Source of the DNA: Spirochaetota bacterium | GTDB taxonomy: Bacteria > Spirochaetota > Spirochaetia > Treponematales > Treponemataceae | NCBI GenBank assembly: GCA_023443865.1 | Contig: JAEZST010000022.1 | Span: 310,001-374,000 of the forward strand | DNA length: 64,000 nt | Reading direction: 5' to 3' | In this document: piece by piece, positions 24,859 to 33,395 of the stretch | How positions within the stretch are numbered: the first letter of the stretch is position 1 | Layout: every line of letters starts with the position of its first letter | The notes under the pieces: model-generated | Told to the model about the DNA's origin: nothing | Database searches by the model: none | The model's input: the letters and a program-made list of their open reading frames with translations, nothing else | Program-made: the position numbers and the translations under genes

Positions 24859-25955
24859 GGTCGGCCTCCCGTACGGGCGTGCGTCGCCTTGGCGCGGAAC
24901 CGGGGCAGGGGAATACCGAGACGGGGCAATGCCCGGGCGGAGACCACGAGGAAAATCACGGCCTGAATGAGCGAGGTCGCGTCGAAGCCGAGTCGGGTGG
25001 AGAGCATGGCGGCCGCGCTGGCGCTTTGCAGCCAGGCGAGCAGGAAGGCGGCGGGGATCACCGCTAGCGGCTCGCTTTTCGCCATGAGGGCCACCGCGAG
25101 GGCGCTCCAGCCCATGCCCGCGGAGAAGCCCTGATGGCAGCGGTACCAGGTGCCGGCCACGGCGACGAAGCCCGTGGCCCCGTGGAGGGCGCCCGATAGG
25201 GTCATACCGGCCGCCGCGACGAAGCCTACCGGATACCCAGAGAATTTGGCGAATTCCCGGGCCGTCCCGGAAACGCGGTATTTGAAACCGGGGCCGGTCC
25301 GGCCGAGAAAGAAGGCCGCGGCCAGGGCGACGGCGAGTGCCGCGGGAAACGAGGCGTTGAGATACGACGGGGCCGCGAAGGGCGCGAGCCGGGCGGACTC
25401 GGGGAGCATCCTGGTGGCGACCAGATTGTTCGCGCCGTCCCGGAAGGGCCCGACGACCAGATAATCGACCGCGGGCACGCAGGCGGCGGACAGAAGGAAC
25501 GAGGATAAAAGCTCGCTCGTGCCCCGTTTGGCGCGAAGCCAACCGGGGAGAAAACCCAAGAGTCCGCCGGCGGCCACGGCGGCGGCTAGTCCCGCGAAGA
25601 GGGCGACCCCGGGGGAAAGCGATGACTCGGCAGAAAGACGCGCCGCGGTTTCGGGAATGGCGATCGCCGCCGCGAGGGCGGCCGCGTATATTTGGGCTTC
25701 GCCCCCCAGGTTAAAGGTTCCCGCGCGCAGGGCGAGCGCCGATCCCGTTCCCGCCAGGATATAGAGGGCGGCCATATTGAGCGTATTGCCGAAATACCAC
25801 CAGGAAGAGAAGGGTTTCGCGAAAAAGGCGACGAGTGCCGCTTTCGGATCGTCGGCGGACAGGGCCAGAATGGGGACAATGACCGCCAGCGCGGCGGCAA
25901 AGGTCAAGAGAAAGGGAACGGCGGGCTTTAGGGCCCGGCGAAGGATCGTTTTCAC
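24855..25955 (-). CDS. Nucleoside-type ABC transporter permease 1
   Basis: 366 residues with about nine membrane segments. YufP-like: NTLNMAALYILAGTGSALALRAGTFNLGGEAQIYAAAL, GFLPGWLRAKRGTSELLSSFLLS (a conserved helix and TSE motif), and PGFKYRVSGTAREFAKFSGYP as coupling loop. It pairs with the following permease as a heterodimer. Start and stop overlap its neighbours by 4 bp on both sides. The N-terminus MKTILRRALKPAVPF is basic and cytoplasmic. Confidence 0.9.
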   Translation of the reverse strand: MKTILRRALKPAVPFLLTFAAALAVIVPILALSADDPKAALVAFFAKPFSSWWYFGNTLNMAALYILAGTGSALALRAGTFNLGGEAQIYAAALAAAIAIPETAARLSAESSLSPGVALFAGLAAAVAAGGLLGFLPGWLRAKRGTSELLSSFLLSAACVPAVDYLVVGPFRDGANNLVATRMLPESARLAPFAAPSYLNASFPAALAVALAAAFFLGRTGPGFKYRVSGTAREFAKFSGYPVGFVAAAGMTLSGALHGATGFVAVAGTWYRCHQGFSAGMGWSALAVALMAKSEPLAVIPAAFLLAWLQSASAAAMLSTRLGFDATSLIQAVIFLVVSARALPRLGIPLPRFRAKATHARTGGRP

Positions 25956-27484
25956 GGTAGGGCACCTTCCCTCAGGGTATAAATCGCGTCGTAAAAATCG
26001 CGGTCATGCATGGAATCGGGGGCGTCGGTGAGGATGAGCACGGCGGTTCCCCCGTCCGCGGCGGCCCGGAGCCGTTCCCGAAGAATGGCGACGCTTTTCA
26101 GGTCCAGGCCCCACTCCGGTTCCGCGAGAACGAGTACCGTCGGATTCCCCTCCAGTTCCCGGGCCACGATGAGGCGCTGTAGCTGCCCCCCCGAAAGGGT
26201 ATGGGCGCCCCGCGAGGGTAGCGCCTCTACCCGCTCGGCTTCCAGGGTTTCCGTCACGTACCGCGTTTCGGCCCTCGGATCGCGGAGAAAGGCTTCCTGG
26301 CGATACGGGAGCAGCACGTCCGCGGCGGTAAGGGCGGGATCGGATCCCCGATACGCGCGGTTTGACGGAACGAAGGCGATGCCCGCCTTCCGGAGTTCGC
26401 GGGGCGAGAGTGCGGCCGCGGGTAACCGTTTGGCCGGTATCTTGCCGGTGGAGGGTTGGGCGGCCTCAAGATACAGGTTCCCGTCTCCGCCGTCCAGCAT
26501 GCCCGAAAGCAAGTCTTCCAGGGTTTTCAGGCCGCTGCCGGGAGCCCCGAAAATGCCGGTTATGGCGCCGGATCGCGCGACGAAGGATACCCCCCGCAAC
26601 GCGTCCCGGTTTTTCGGCGCCGCCGCCAGGTTTTCGGCCCGTAACCCATAGGCTGAACGATGCCGTTCCGGGGCTTGCCGGTCTCGCGGGCGCGGTTCCG
26701 GGGCGGTTCCCGTCTCGACGGGGTCGAGGAGGGCGGCGAGCCGTTCCCGAGTCACGGCGGGCGACCCGTTTTCGCCGGGTGTATCCGCGTCGAAGACGAC
26801 CGATCCGTGCCGAAGCACCGTGATCCGGTCGGACCAGCGGAGCGCTTCGTCGAGCTTGTGGGTGATAAGGATAACGCCCAAACCGCGCCTCGAGCCCCGC
26901 CTCACGGCGGCTAAAAAACGCTCCCGGTCTTCCGGGGCAAGGACCGACGTGGGTTCGTCGAGAACGAGAAAATCGGGGGTTCTAAAAAGGGCCGAAAGCA
27001 AGGCCGCGCGAAGCCGCCCCGCCGGGGACAGGTTTTGTGCGAGCTCCCGAAGCGTGACGGGAATATCCCAATCCGCGGCCAGGGCCTCAAGCCGGCGCCC
27101 CCGCTCCTTCCGGCGCGCGAGGGTACCGGGGAGTCCGACGAGGGCGTTTTCGAGGACGGTCAGGCCGTCCGCCAGGCGCGGGCGCTGGTGCACCATGGCG
27201 ATCCCCGAACGGATGGCGTCGGCGGAATTCGAGAACGAGAGGGGCTCCCCGTCCAAGGCGAGGCTTCCCTCGCTGGGAGAAACCAGGCCGGAGATAACGT
27301 GCATGAGGGTGGATTTCCCGGCGCCGTTCTCGCCGAGGACCGTATGGATGCAACCCGTTCGGAAGGTCAGGTTAACGTCGCGGAGGGCCGTAAACCGGTG
27401 AACCGAATTCCCGTCGGGGGTCTCGTAGGTCTTGGCGATTCCCCGAAGTTCCAGGCGCCGGTCAGTCGGCCGCGCGTCCGTCAT
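25952..27484 (-). CDS. Nucleoside-type ABC transporter, duplicated ATPase
   Basis: 510 residues from ATG 27484, with two nucleotide-binding halves. First half: Walker A GENGAGKSTLMHVI (about 53), Q-loop AMVHQRP, a weakened signature NLSPAGRLR, Walker B FLVLDEPTSVL and H-loop ITHK. Second half: degenerate Walker A FGAPGSGLKTLEDLL (no Lys), intact signature TLSGGQLQRL, and Walker B VLVLAEPEWGLD with Ala instead of Asp. A catalytically weak second half is usual in YufO/ribose-type ATPases. It energises the adjacent permeases. The start overlaps the binding-protein stop. Confidence 0.92.
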   Translation of the reverse strand: MTDARPTDRRLELRGIAKTYETPDGNSVHRFTALRDVNLTFRTGCIHTVLGENGAGKSTLMHVISGLVSPSEGSLALDGEPLSFSNSADAIRSGIAMVHQRPRLADGLTVLENALVGLPGTLARRKERGRRLEALAADWDIPVTLRELAQNLSPAGRLRAALLSALFRTPDFLVLDEPTSVLAPEDRERFLAAVRRGSRRGLGVILITHKLDEALRWSDRITVLRHGSVVFDADTPGENGSPAVTRERLAALLDPVETGTAPEPRPRDRQAPERHRSAYGLRAENLAAAPKNRDALRGVSFVARSGAITGIFGAPGSGLKTLEDLLSGMLDGGDGNLYLEAAQPSTGKIPAKRLPAAALSPRELRKAGIAFVPSNRAYRGSDPALTAADVLLPYRQEAFLRDPRAETRYVTETLEAERVEALPSRGAHTLSGGQLQRLIVARELEGNPTVLVLAEPEWGLDLKSVAILRERLRAAADGGTAVLILTDAPDSMHDRDFYDAIYTLREGALP

Positions 27485-28527
27485 TCCACCGGTAGCTTCA
27501 GGTCGCCGGACTTTAGGCGCCCCAGCAGGTCGAGCATTTTGACCCTCAGGGGCTCGGGAACGGCCTCGACCCACAGGGGATCGTTCGCGACGAAATCGAC
27601 GTAGCCGTCGGCTATGCCGACGGTGGAGGGATTGCCTTGCTCGAGGCTTCCGTCGAGCCATGCCTTGGTTTTCTCGTAGGCCAGGCGCTCCTGGGCCATT
27701 ACTGAACTGGATATCACCAGGCCCGGGGCCTTAGCGTAGCCGTTATCGTCGAACCAGGCGACGTAGAAGGGCTCGTCCTTCGCCGCCGCGATAACGCCTT
27801 GGTTCGCGCCTCCGGCGATGGGCATAATCACGCTCGCCCCGGCGGCATGCATGGATTTCGCGAGCTCCGCGCCCTTGGTGGCGTCGTACCAATTGCCCAC
27901 CACGCGGAAATCGACCTCGAAGCCGGCGTTTACCGCCCGGGCTCCCTCGAGGAAGCCGGGAAGGATAATGCCGTTCATTGCAGGGTATTCCTGGCCCGCG
28001 ATCAGGCCGATCTTTTTGGTGCCGAGGGAGTGTTCCATGGCTCCCGAGGCGACGAGTGCCGCCATGTAGCCGGAGACGTAGGCCTGTTCCCGCTGATTGT
28101 AGCGGAAGGTCGTTATGCGGGGATTGCCTTGGTACCACGCGTCGAAGGCGATGAAGCGAACGGCGGGAAACCGTTCCGACACCGGCGCGATTATTTCCGG
28201 CATGGCGGGATTGGAGGTGATTACCAGGTCGTAGGAACCGTCCGCGACCAGCGAAACCAGCTTGTCGCCCCATTCGGCCTGATTCGTGCCGGCCTCGATG
28301 ACCTGAACCTTGGCGGAGGGGAATTCGGCCACGGCCTTTTGCGTTCCCGCCACGAGCATTTCGTAAACCGGGCTGCCGGAAACCACGCCGGGAACGAAGA
28401 CGGCTATCGTGTCGGCCTTTTCGGCGGAAGCGGGGTTACCGGCCCCTTTTTTCGCGCATCCCGCGACGAACGCGACGAACGCTACCGCGAGCAGGGCCGC
28501 GACCGTACCCCTGAGTACTTTCTTCAT
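27481..28527 (-). CDS. Purine-nucleoside-binding lipoprotein, BMP/PnrA family
   Basis: 348 residues. Signal MKKVLRGTVAALLAVAFVAFVAGC with lipobox VAGC. The mature part is a BMP-family binding protein: TIAVFVPGVVSGSPVYEMLVAGTQ, DLVITSNPAMPEI, GLIAGQEYPAMNGIILPGFLEGARAVN, GANQGVIAAAKDE. This family includes Treponema pallidum PnrA (TmpC), which binds purine nucleosides; that specificity is assumed here. The ribosome site AAGGAG lies 8-10 nt before ATG. It is first of a four-gene operon with ATGA overlaps throughout. Together with DeoD it would supply purines and ribose phosphate. Confidence 0.93.
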   Translation of the reverse strand: MKKVLRGTVAALLAVAFVAFVAGCAKKGAGNPASAEKADTIAVFVPGVVSGSPVYEMLVAGTQKAVAEFPSAKVQVIEAGTNQAEWGDKLVSLVADGSYDLVITSNPAMPEIIAPVSERFPAVRFIAFDAWYQGNPRITTFRYNQREQAYVSGYMAALVASGAMEHSLGTKKIGLIAGQEYPAMNGIILPGFLEGARAVNAGFEVDFRVVGNWYDATKGAELAKSMHAAGASVIMPIAGGANQGVIAAAKDEPFYVAWFDDNGYAKAPGLVISSSVMAQERLAYEKTKAWLDGSLEQGNPSTVGIADGYVDFVANDPLWVEAVPEPLRVKMLDLLGRLKSGDLKLPVE

Positions 28528-28592
28528 ATCGAAACGCTCCTTACGCTACGATGAATATAGTAAAAAAAGGGGCCTTATGCTACTATGGTTTC

Positions 28593-29378
28593 ATGATCGG
28601 TTTTTTCATTAAAAAGGCCTTTTTTGACGGCTGGGATAATCTCTTGCAGATTATGCTCCTGAACGTAATCATGCTCGGCGTCGGATTCGGCGGCTTTTAC
28701 CTCGCGGGCGCGACCGCGTTCTTTATCCCCCTGTCCCTGCTGATCGTTGCCGCGGCGGCCTCCTTGGAGGGCGCGCTGCTCCTGACCGTCTCGTCGATGA
28801 TGGCCCGGGTGGCCGATTACAAGAGCTTTAACGCGAAGGACTTTTTCGCCGCGTTTCGCTCCAACCTGCTCCATGGATTCCTGTTCGCCCTGGTGATCGC
28901 GATCGCCATCACCGTGTGCGTCGTGGCGATCCCCTATTATCTGTCCCTGGTCTCTATACTGGGCTTCGGCCTCGCCGTACTGATGTTTTGGGTCGCCGTG
29001 GCCTTCGCGCTCTCGATGCAGTGGTTCTTGCCCATCCGCTCCCAGCTCGAGCCGAAATTCGGCAAGGCCCTGAAAAAGTGCCTGATCATCTTCTTCGACA
29101 ACCCCGGCTTTTCCCTTTTCATGTTCCTGTATTCCCTGGTACTGGGCGCCCTGTCCCTGGTCCTCGTATTCCTTCTCCCCGGATTCGGCGGGATCGTGCT
29201 CGCCCAGAACGAGGCTTTCCGCCTCCGCCTATACAAGTACGACTGGCTCGAAAGCCACCCCGAACTGGATCCGCTCAAGGCGAGGAAGGAGGTTCCCTGG
29301 GGCGAACTGCTCGCCGATGACGAGGAAACCGTCGGGACGAGGAGCTTCCGCAGCTTTATCTTTCCGTGGAAGGACTGA
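28593..29378 (+). CDS. Multi-pass membrane protein of unknown function
   Basis: 261 residues from ATG 28593, with five or six hydrophobic segments (about 20-60, 95-150, 185-215). A stretch KKAFFDGWDNLLQIMLLNVI at the N-terminus and a charged C-terminal tail (residues 215-261) resemble DUF624/YesL-like bacterial membrane proteins, but the match is only structural. An extended -10 box TGC-TACTAT (28578-28586) ends 6 nt before ATG and there is no Shine-Dalgarno, so the transcript should be leaderless. It diverges from the nucleoside transporter operon. It ends one base before the convergent AAC(3)-like gene. Confidence 0.75.
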   Translation: MIGFFIKKAFFDGWDNLLQIMLLNVIMLGVGFGGFYLAGATAFFIPLSLLIVAAAASLEGALLLTVSSMMARVADYKSFNAKDFFAAFRSNLLHGFLFALVIAIAITVCVVAIPYYLSLVSILGFGLAVLMFWVAVAFALSMQWFLPIRSQLEPKFGKALKKCLIIFFDNPGFSLFMFLYSLVLGALSLVLVFLLPGFGGIVLAQNEAFRLRLYKYDWLESHPELDPLKARKEVPWGELLADDEETVGTRSFRSFIFPWKD

Positions 29379-30182
29379 TTACCTGAGGATGGGGCCGCCG
29401 GCGATCATGTCCGGGCAGCGAAGGCACCGGGGATTGTCGCAGGCGGAGACGCGCGGGTTCGTGAGGATTATCTCGGTAACGGCCTCGACGAAGGCGCGGA
29501 AGGCGAAAACGCGCAGGACCGACTCGCCCAGGCTGAAACGCTCGTCCATCCCCACCAGTTCGTTCTCGAAATTCGAAAAACCGTCCGAGCAGCTTCCCGC
29601 CTGCACTTCCACCGTCTTGTCCCCCGCGACGGCCCAGCGCCTGAATGGTTCCCGGCCAGAGCGTTCCTCGGCGAAATGGATGGGGGTGCAAGACGTGAGG
29701 GCGGTCCCCAGCATGAAAATCCAGGCTTCCGAATCGCTTTCGAAAATTCGCTTATAGGGCGAATACACGTTTAGGTAGTCCTGTCCTTCCATGAGTTCCC
29801 GCGCCCGGGGCCCAAGCGCCGCGAAGCCGTTGCAGGGGTGGGAGGAACGAACCGTTTCGGGCCGTTCCACAACCTTCCGCGGGATAATGCCCATGGACGG
29901 GTCGATCTGGTCCGCCGCGCCGGTAAAGGGCCGCGGGTCGAAGGTTTTGTTGGCGTAGTCGATCCCGTTCCGGAAATAATTGCGGCCCGTCGGGGCCGTT
30001 ACCGAAAGGTAATAAAAGGCGGGAACGAGGAGGGTACAGCCGGCGTCGAGAAAGCCGTCAATGACCGCTTCCGGGCCGCCTTCGACCTCGCCGAGGGATT
30101 TATAGGATGAATGCAGGCAGATTACGGAATCGTTATACCCGTTATCCCGCAAAAAATCGGCGACGTTCTGTCGTGTCAGCAT
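29379..30182 (-). CDS. AAC(3)-fold acetyltransferase-like protein
   Basis: 267 residues. Motifs of the antibiotic N(3)-acetyltransferase fold are present: ICLHSSYKSLGEVEGGPEAVIDGFLDA (residues 20-48), SMGIIPRKVVERPETVRSSHPCNGFAALGPRARELM (the RS-HP motif) and YLNVYSPYKRIFE. The C-terminus has an extra cysteine-rich CDNPRCLRCPD, not usual for resistance enzymes, which may bind metal. Ribosome site GAGGAGG lies 9 nt upstream. It is third in an operon with a pyrophosphatase and an RluA-type enzyme. I expect a house-keeping acetyl-CoA-dependent role (for example sugar or nucleoside acylation) rather than aminoglycoside resistance. Confidence 0.82.
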   Translation of the reverse strand: MLTRQNVADFLRDNGYNDSVICLHSSYKSLGEVEGGPEAVIDGFLDAGCTLLVPAFYYLSVTAPTGRNYFRNGIDYANKTFDPRPFTGAADQIDPSMGIIPRKVVERPETVRSSHPCNGFAALGPRARELMEGQDYLNVYSPYKRIFESDSEAWIFMLGTALTSCTPIHFAEERSGREPFRRWAVAGDKTVEVQAGSCSDGFSNFENELVGMDERFSLGESVLRVFAFRAFVEAVTEIILTNPRVSACDNPRCLRCPDMIAGGPILR

Positions 30183-30207
30183 TCTTAAAGCCTCCTCTTC
30201 GTCTTCG

Positions 30208-31062
30208 CTACTTGCCGGGAATGAACTTGCTTCCGTTCGCGTACCGTCCGGAGCGAGGGGCGCGGCCCGACTCTCCCGGTTTGCCCGACTCTCGTTTGAC
30301 CGGCTCTTCGACGGGCGCGCCCCTCCGTACCGCCTTCGCGAAATCCTTCGGCTCCGGTACCTCGAAACGCTTTACGTCTCCCGTGAAGGGGTGGGTGAAG
30401 GCGATCACCCGGGCGTGTAGCGCAAGCCGTTCCGCGCGAGGCATCCCGCCGGGTTGCGAACCTTTATGTACCCGGGAATCCGCGCCCCGGTCTTCCGTCG
30501 TTCCGTATACCCCGTCGCCGAGGATCGGGTGGCCCATATGCGCCATATGCACGCGGATCTGGTTTTTGCGCCCCGTTTCCAGCTCGCATTCCACGAGATC
30601 GAGCGCGGGGCCCCGTTCCAGTACCCTGAATCGGGTTACCGCCCGCTCGGCCGCGGCTCGCTCTCTCTCGTCGTCCTTTCGCGGCACGAATCCCACGTTC
30701 TTCGCGTTATAGGCGATCGGCTCGTCAATGGTACCGGTTTCCGGCAATTCCCGGGAACGGGGGGCGCGGCGGCATACGCAGCGGTAGGTCCGCTCGCTCA
30801 CGATTTCCTGCCAGCCGTCCATGAAACGGTCCCGAGCCTCGGCGGACTTCGCGAAGAGCATGACCCCCGAGGTATCCCGGTCCAGGCGATGCACCGCGAA
30901 GACGCGCACCTTCCCGTGGCTGCGGTACCGCGCCTTCAGCTCGTCCTCGGCCGTCCTGCCCCGAAAGCCCGGAAAGCCCACGGAAAGGAGCCCCGAGGGC
31001 TTATGCACCGCCACGGCCCATTCGTCCTCGTACAGTATTTCCAGTTTTCCCGCGCGTTCCAC
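30208..31062 (-). CDS. RluA-family pseudouridine synthase
   Basis: 284 residues. It isomerises uridine to pseudouridine in rRNA or tRNA. The catalytic Asp is in VFAVHRLDRDTSGVMLFAKS (about residue 55-75); other marks are VAVHKPSGLLSV at the start, ELETGRKNQIRVHMAHMGHPILGD and RLALHARVIAFTHP. There is no S4 domain. The last 50 residues are a basic, low-complexity tail (RRGAPVEEPVKRESGKPGESG). It lies 5 bp after the pyrophosphatase gene in the same operon. The target position cannot be assigned. Confidence 0.93.
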   Translation of the reverse strand: MERAGKLEILYEDEWAVAVHKPSGLLSVGFPGFRGRTAEDELKARYRSHGKVRVFAVHRLDRDTSGVMLFAKSAEARDRFMDGWQEIVSERTYRCVCRRAPRSRELPETGTIDEPIAYNAKNVGFVPRKDDERERAAAERAVTRFRVLERGPALDLVECELETGRKNQIRVHMAHMGHPILGDGVYGTTEDRGADSRVHKGSQPGGMPRAERLALHARVIAFTHPFTGDVKRFEVPEPKDFAKAVRRGAPVEEPVKRESGKPGESGRAPRSGRYANGSKFIPGK

Positions 31063-31066
31063 GATC

Positions 31067-32737
31067 TTACCGGTCCCCGTATTTTTCGATCAGCTCGGAC
31101 AGGATCGGCATGAGCTGCTTCTTGCGCGACACCACGTCGCGAAGCACGTAGACCGAGGGTTCCTGGCGGGGCAGGGTGACGGACTGCTCGAAGTTTCCCT
31201 CCGCCGCCACGATAAGGAGGCTCGAAAGGGCGGTAATGTCCGTGACGAGGAGGGCGCTGAAAAGGTGTCCGCCCCGGGCGCGCCGCCGCTCGAGCTCATT
31301 CACGAACTCCGGCTTTCGCGACAGGATATGGTGGGGGTCTTCCACCTCGATCTGGCTTACCCCGAAGGAGAAGCCCGCCTCGTCGTACACCTTCAGGTCC
31401 TGACCGATCAATTCTTCCGCGCTCCTGCCCGAGATATTGCTCGCGGCGGTCATCAAGTCCCGTCCCAGGGTCTCGAGGTCCAGGTTGGTAATGTTCGCCA
31501 GGTACTCGGCGGTAGAGCGGTCCAGGTCGGTCGTCGTGGCGGACTGGAGCACCAGGGTATCCGCGAGGATCCCGCACAGCAGGATCGAGGCGATATCCGG
31601 CCTGATGGGAATGCGGTGCTCCTGGTAGAGGGTGGTCACGATAGTGCTCGTGGCCCCCACGGGCTTATTGATAAAGGTAATGGGATGGCGGGTGGAAACC
31701 GTGCCGAGGCGGTGGTGGTCGATAATCTCGAGGATCCGGTAGTTCTCGATTCCCTCGATTGCCTGGCTTATCTCGTTATGGTCCACCATGATCACGTCCA
31801 CGTTGGGCTCGCCGTAGAGGTCGCTTTCGGAGATCACCCCGAGGAGGGCGCCCTCGTCGTCCACCACGGGCAAGGTTTTTCCGGGCGCGTCGGCCAACAG
31901 GGGCGCGACCTTGCGTACCGTATCGTTCCGGTTCACCGGCTGGACCACGGTATTGCTCATGGTCGTGACGGGCATGGAATAAATGATGAGAAGGGCCGTG
32001 GACGCGGTATCGTAGGGGCTGATCAGGACGGAAATCCCCTTTCGCTCCGCTTCATCCCGCAGGTCCTTCGCGAGCATCGTCCCGTTGGTGACGATCAGGG
32101 CGCGTACCCCGCGCTCGATCGCGTGCTTTTGGATATCCTCCCGGTCTCCCACGATCACGATGGTGTTTTCCGGTATATGGGCCCCCAGGTGCTCGGCGAA
32201 GGTTTCGTACTCCGCCGCGGCGATCACCACCGGGCTTTTTTTCACCGTGTCCGCGTCGTGCACGACCAGGGCCTGGGTGTGGAGCACCGCGGAAAGGAGG
32301 TTCATGCTGGTCTGTATCACCGTTTTTTGCTTCGGGTTGATCATCTTGAGCACCTTCTGGGCGAAGGCGCTGTAATGGAGGAGCGAATGATACCGTCCGT
32401 TCCGGTCAACCACGGGGAGCACCCGCGTGCGGTTCCGCTCGAGTCGGTCCATTGCCTCCCAAAGGGAGGTGTCCTCGCCGATGGTGTCGATGTCGCCCTT
32501 GAAATGGTAGGCGACCTTCGGCACCAGGTCGGGCACGAATTCGGGGAGGGCTACGCCGAAGCGGTTGAAAATGTATTCGGTTTGGGGGGTGGGCTTTCCG
32601 GCGCGCGCGGCGCGGCAATTCTCGACGCCCTGGGATCGCTTGAACGCCGCGTAGGCCGCGGCTGACACGATGGAATCGGTGTCGGGGTTTCGGTGCCCGA
32701 TCACGTAAATGGTCTTCTCTTGTTTCGTTTTACCCAT
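31067..32737 (-). CDS. ppaC: CBS/DRTGG-regulated manganese-dependent pyrophosphatase
   Basis: 556 residues, a family II inorganic pyrophosphatase with a regulatory insert. N-terminal DHH motifs are VIGHRNPDTDSIVSAAAYAAF and, after the insert, IIDHHRLGTVST. Between them (about 75-300) lie two CBS repeats flanking a DRTGG-like domain (HIPENTIVIVGDREDIQKHAIERG). The DHHA2 domain holds SRKPEFVNELERRR (substrate Arg/Lys). Such enzymes are inhibited by AMP/ADP and activated by ATP or diadenosine polyphosphates. TATACT lies 13 nt before ATG. It heads an operon with the RluA-type and AAC(3)-like genes. Confidence 0.95.
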   Translation of the reverse strand: MGKTKQEKTIYVIGHRNPDTDSIVSAAAYAAFKRSQGVENCRAARAGKPTPQTEYIFNRFGVALPEFVPDLVPKVAYHFKGDIDTIGEDTSLWEAMDRLERNRTRVLPVVDRNGRYHSLLHYSAFAQKVLKMINPKQKTVIQTSMNLLSAVLHTQALVVHDADTVKKSPVVIAAAEYETFAEHLGAHIPENTIVIVGDREDIQKHAIERGVRALIVTNGTMLAKDLRDEAERKGISVLISPYDTASTALLIIYSMPVTTMSNTVVQPVNRNDTVRKVAPLLADAPGKTLPVVDDEGALLGVISESDLYGEPNVDVIMVDHNEISQAIEGIENYRILEIIDHHRLGTVSTRHPITFINKPVGATSTIVTTLYQEHRIPIRPDIASILLCGILADTLVLQSATTTDLDRSTAEYLANITNLDLETLGRDLMTAASNISGRSAEELIGQDLKVYDEAGFSFGVSQIEVEDPHHILSRKPEFVNELERRRARGGHLFSALLVTDITALSSLLIVAAEGNFEQSVTLPRQEPSVYVLRDVVSRKKQLMPILSELIEKYGDR

Positions 32738-32791
32738 AATAGTTACGCCAAGTATACACTAAAGCGGCCTCTTTTGTGTACAATGCGGCCC

Positions 32792-33379
32792 ATGATAACC
32801 TTGGTCGCCTTTCTCGGGAACGTGGGTCCCAAATACGCGGGAAACCGGCATAACGTGGCCTGGCAGTTCGCCGACGCCCTTCCGCTGCTCTCCGCCGCCT
32901 CTTGGCAGAAAAAATTCCGCGGCCTCTATACGGGCCTTTCGGTCGCCGGCGCCGACGGCGCGCGCCGCCTCGTGCATTTCATAAAGCCCGAAACCTTCAT
33001 GAACCTTTCGGGCGAGGCCATAGCCGACGCGGCGGCCTTCTTCAAGGTCAAAAGCGAGGAAATTCTCGTGGTTCACGACGAACTGGAACTGCCCGTGGGC
33101 ACCGCGAGCCTCAAATGGTCAGGCGGCCTGGGGGGCCATAACGGCCTGCGCTCCGCGAAGGCGAGCCTTGGCACCGCCGACTTCTGGCGGCTCCGCTTCG
33201 GGATCGGCCGGCCCGATCACCCCGACGTGGCCGCGTACGTGCTCTCGGATTTCACCTCCGACGAGCGCATCACGCTGTCCCTCGTATGGCCACCGACGGG
33301 CGAACTGCTCGCCGGCATTCTCGAAAAGGGGCCCGAGGGCTATCAGAAAGAATGGCAAAAAAAGCGCCTCGCGCAATAG
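32792..33379 (+). CDS. pth: Peptidyl-tRNA hydrolase
   Basis: 195 residues. It recycles peptidyl-tRNA released from stalled ribosomes. Motifs are FLGNVGPKYAGNRHNVAWQ (catalytic His), FIKPETFMNLSGEA, VVHDELELPVG (catalytic Asp) and GGLGGHNGLRS. I chose ATG 32792 because the earlier ATG 32783 lies inside the -10 box TACAAT (32779-32784), which ends 7 nt before 32792; no Shine-Dalgarno is present, so a leaderless transcript is likely. mazG follows 16 bp downstream. Confidence 0.96.
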   Translation: MITLVAFLGNVGPKYAGNRHNVAWQFADALPLLSAASWQKKFRGLYTGLSVAGADGARRLVHFIKPETFMNLSGEAIADAAAFFKVKSEEILVVHDELELPVGTASLKWSGGLGGHNGLRSAKASLGTADFWRLRFGIGRPDHPDVAAYVLSDFTSDERITLSLVWPPTGELLAGILEKGPEGYQKEWQKKRLAQ

Positions 33380-33395
33380 ACAAGGGGGGGAGATG

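Noticed and set aside
29379..30182. Aminoglycoside resistance gene
   Set aside because: Only the fold is supported; the operon context and cysteine-rich tail argue for a metabolic role.
30821..32665. A 614-codon open frame antisense to the pyrophosphatase gene
   Set aside because: It mirrors the real gene's codon positions, has no family motifs and results from scarcity of stop codons in GC-rich sequence.
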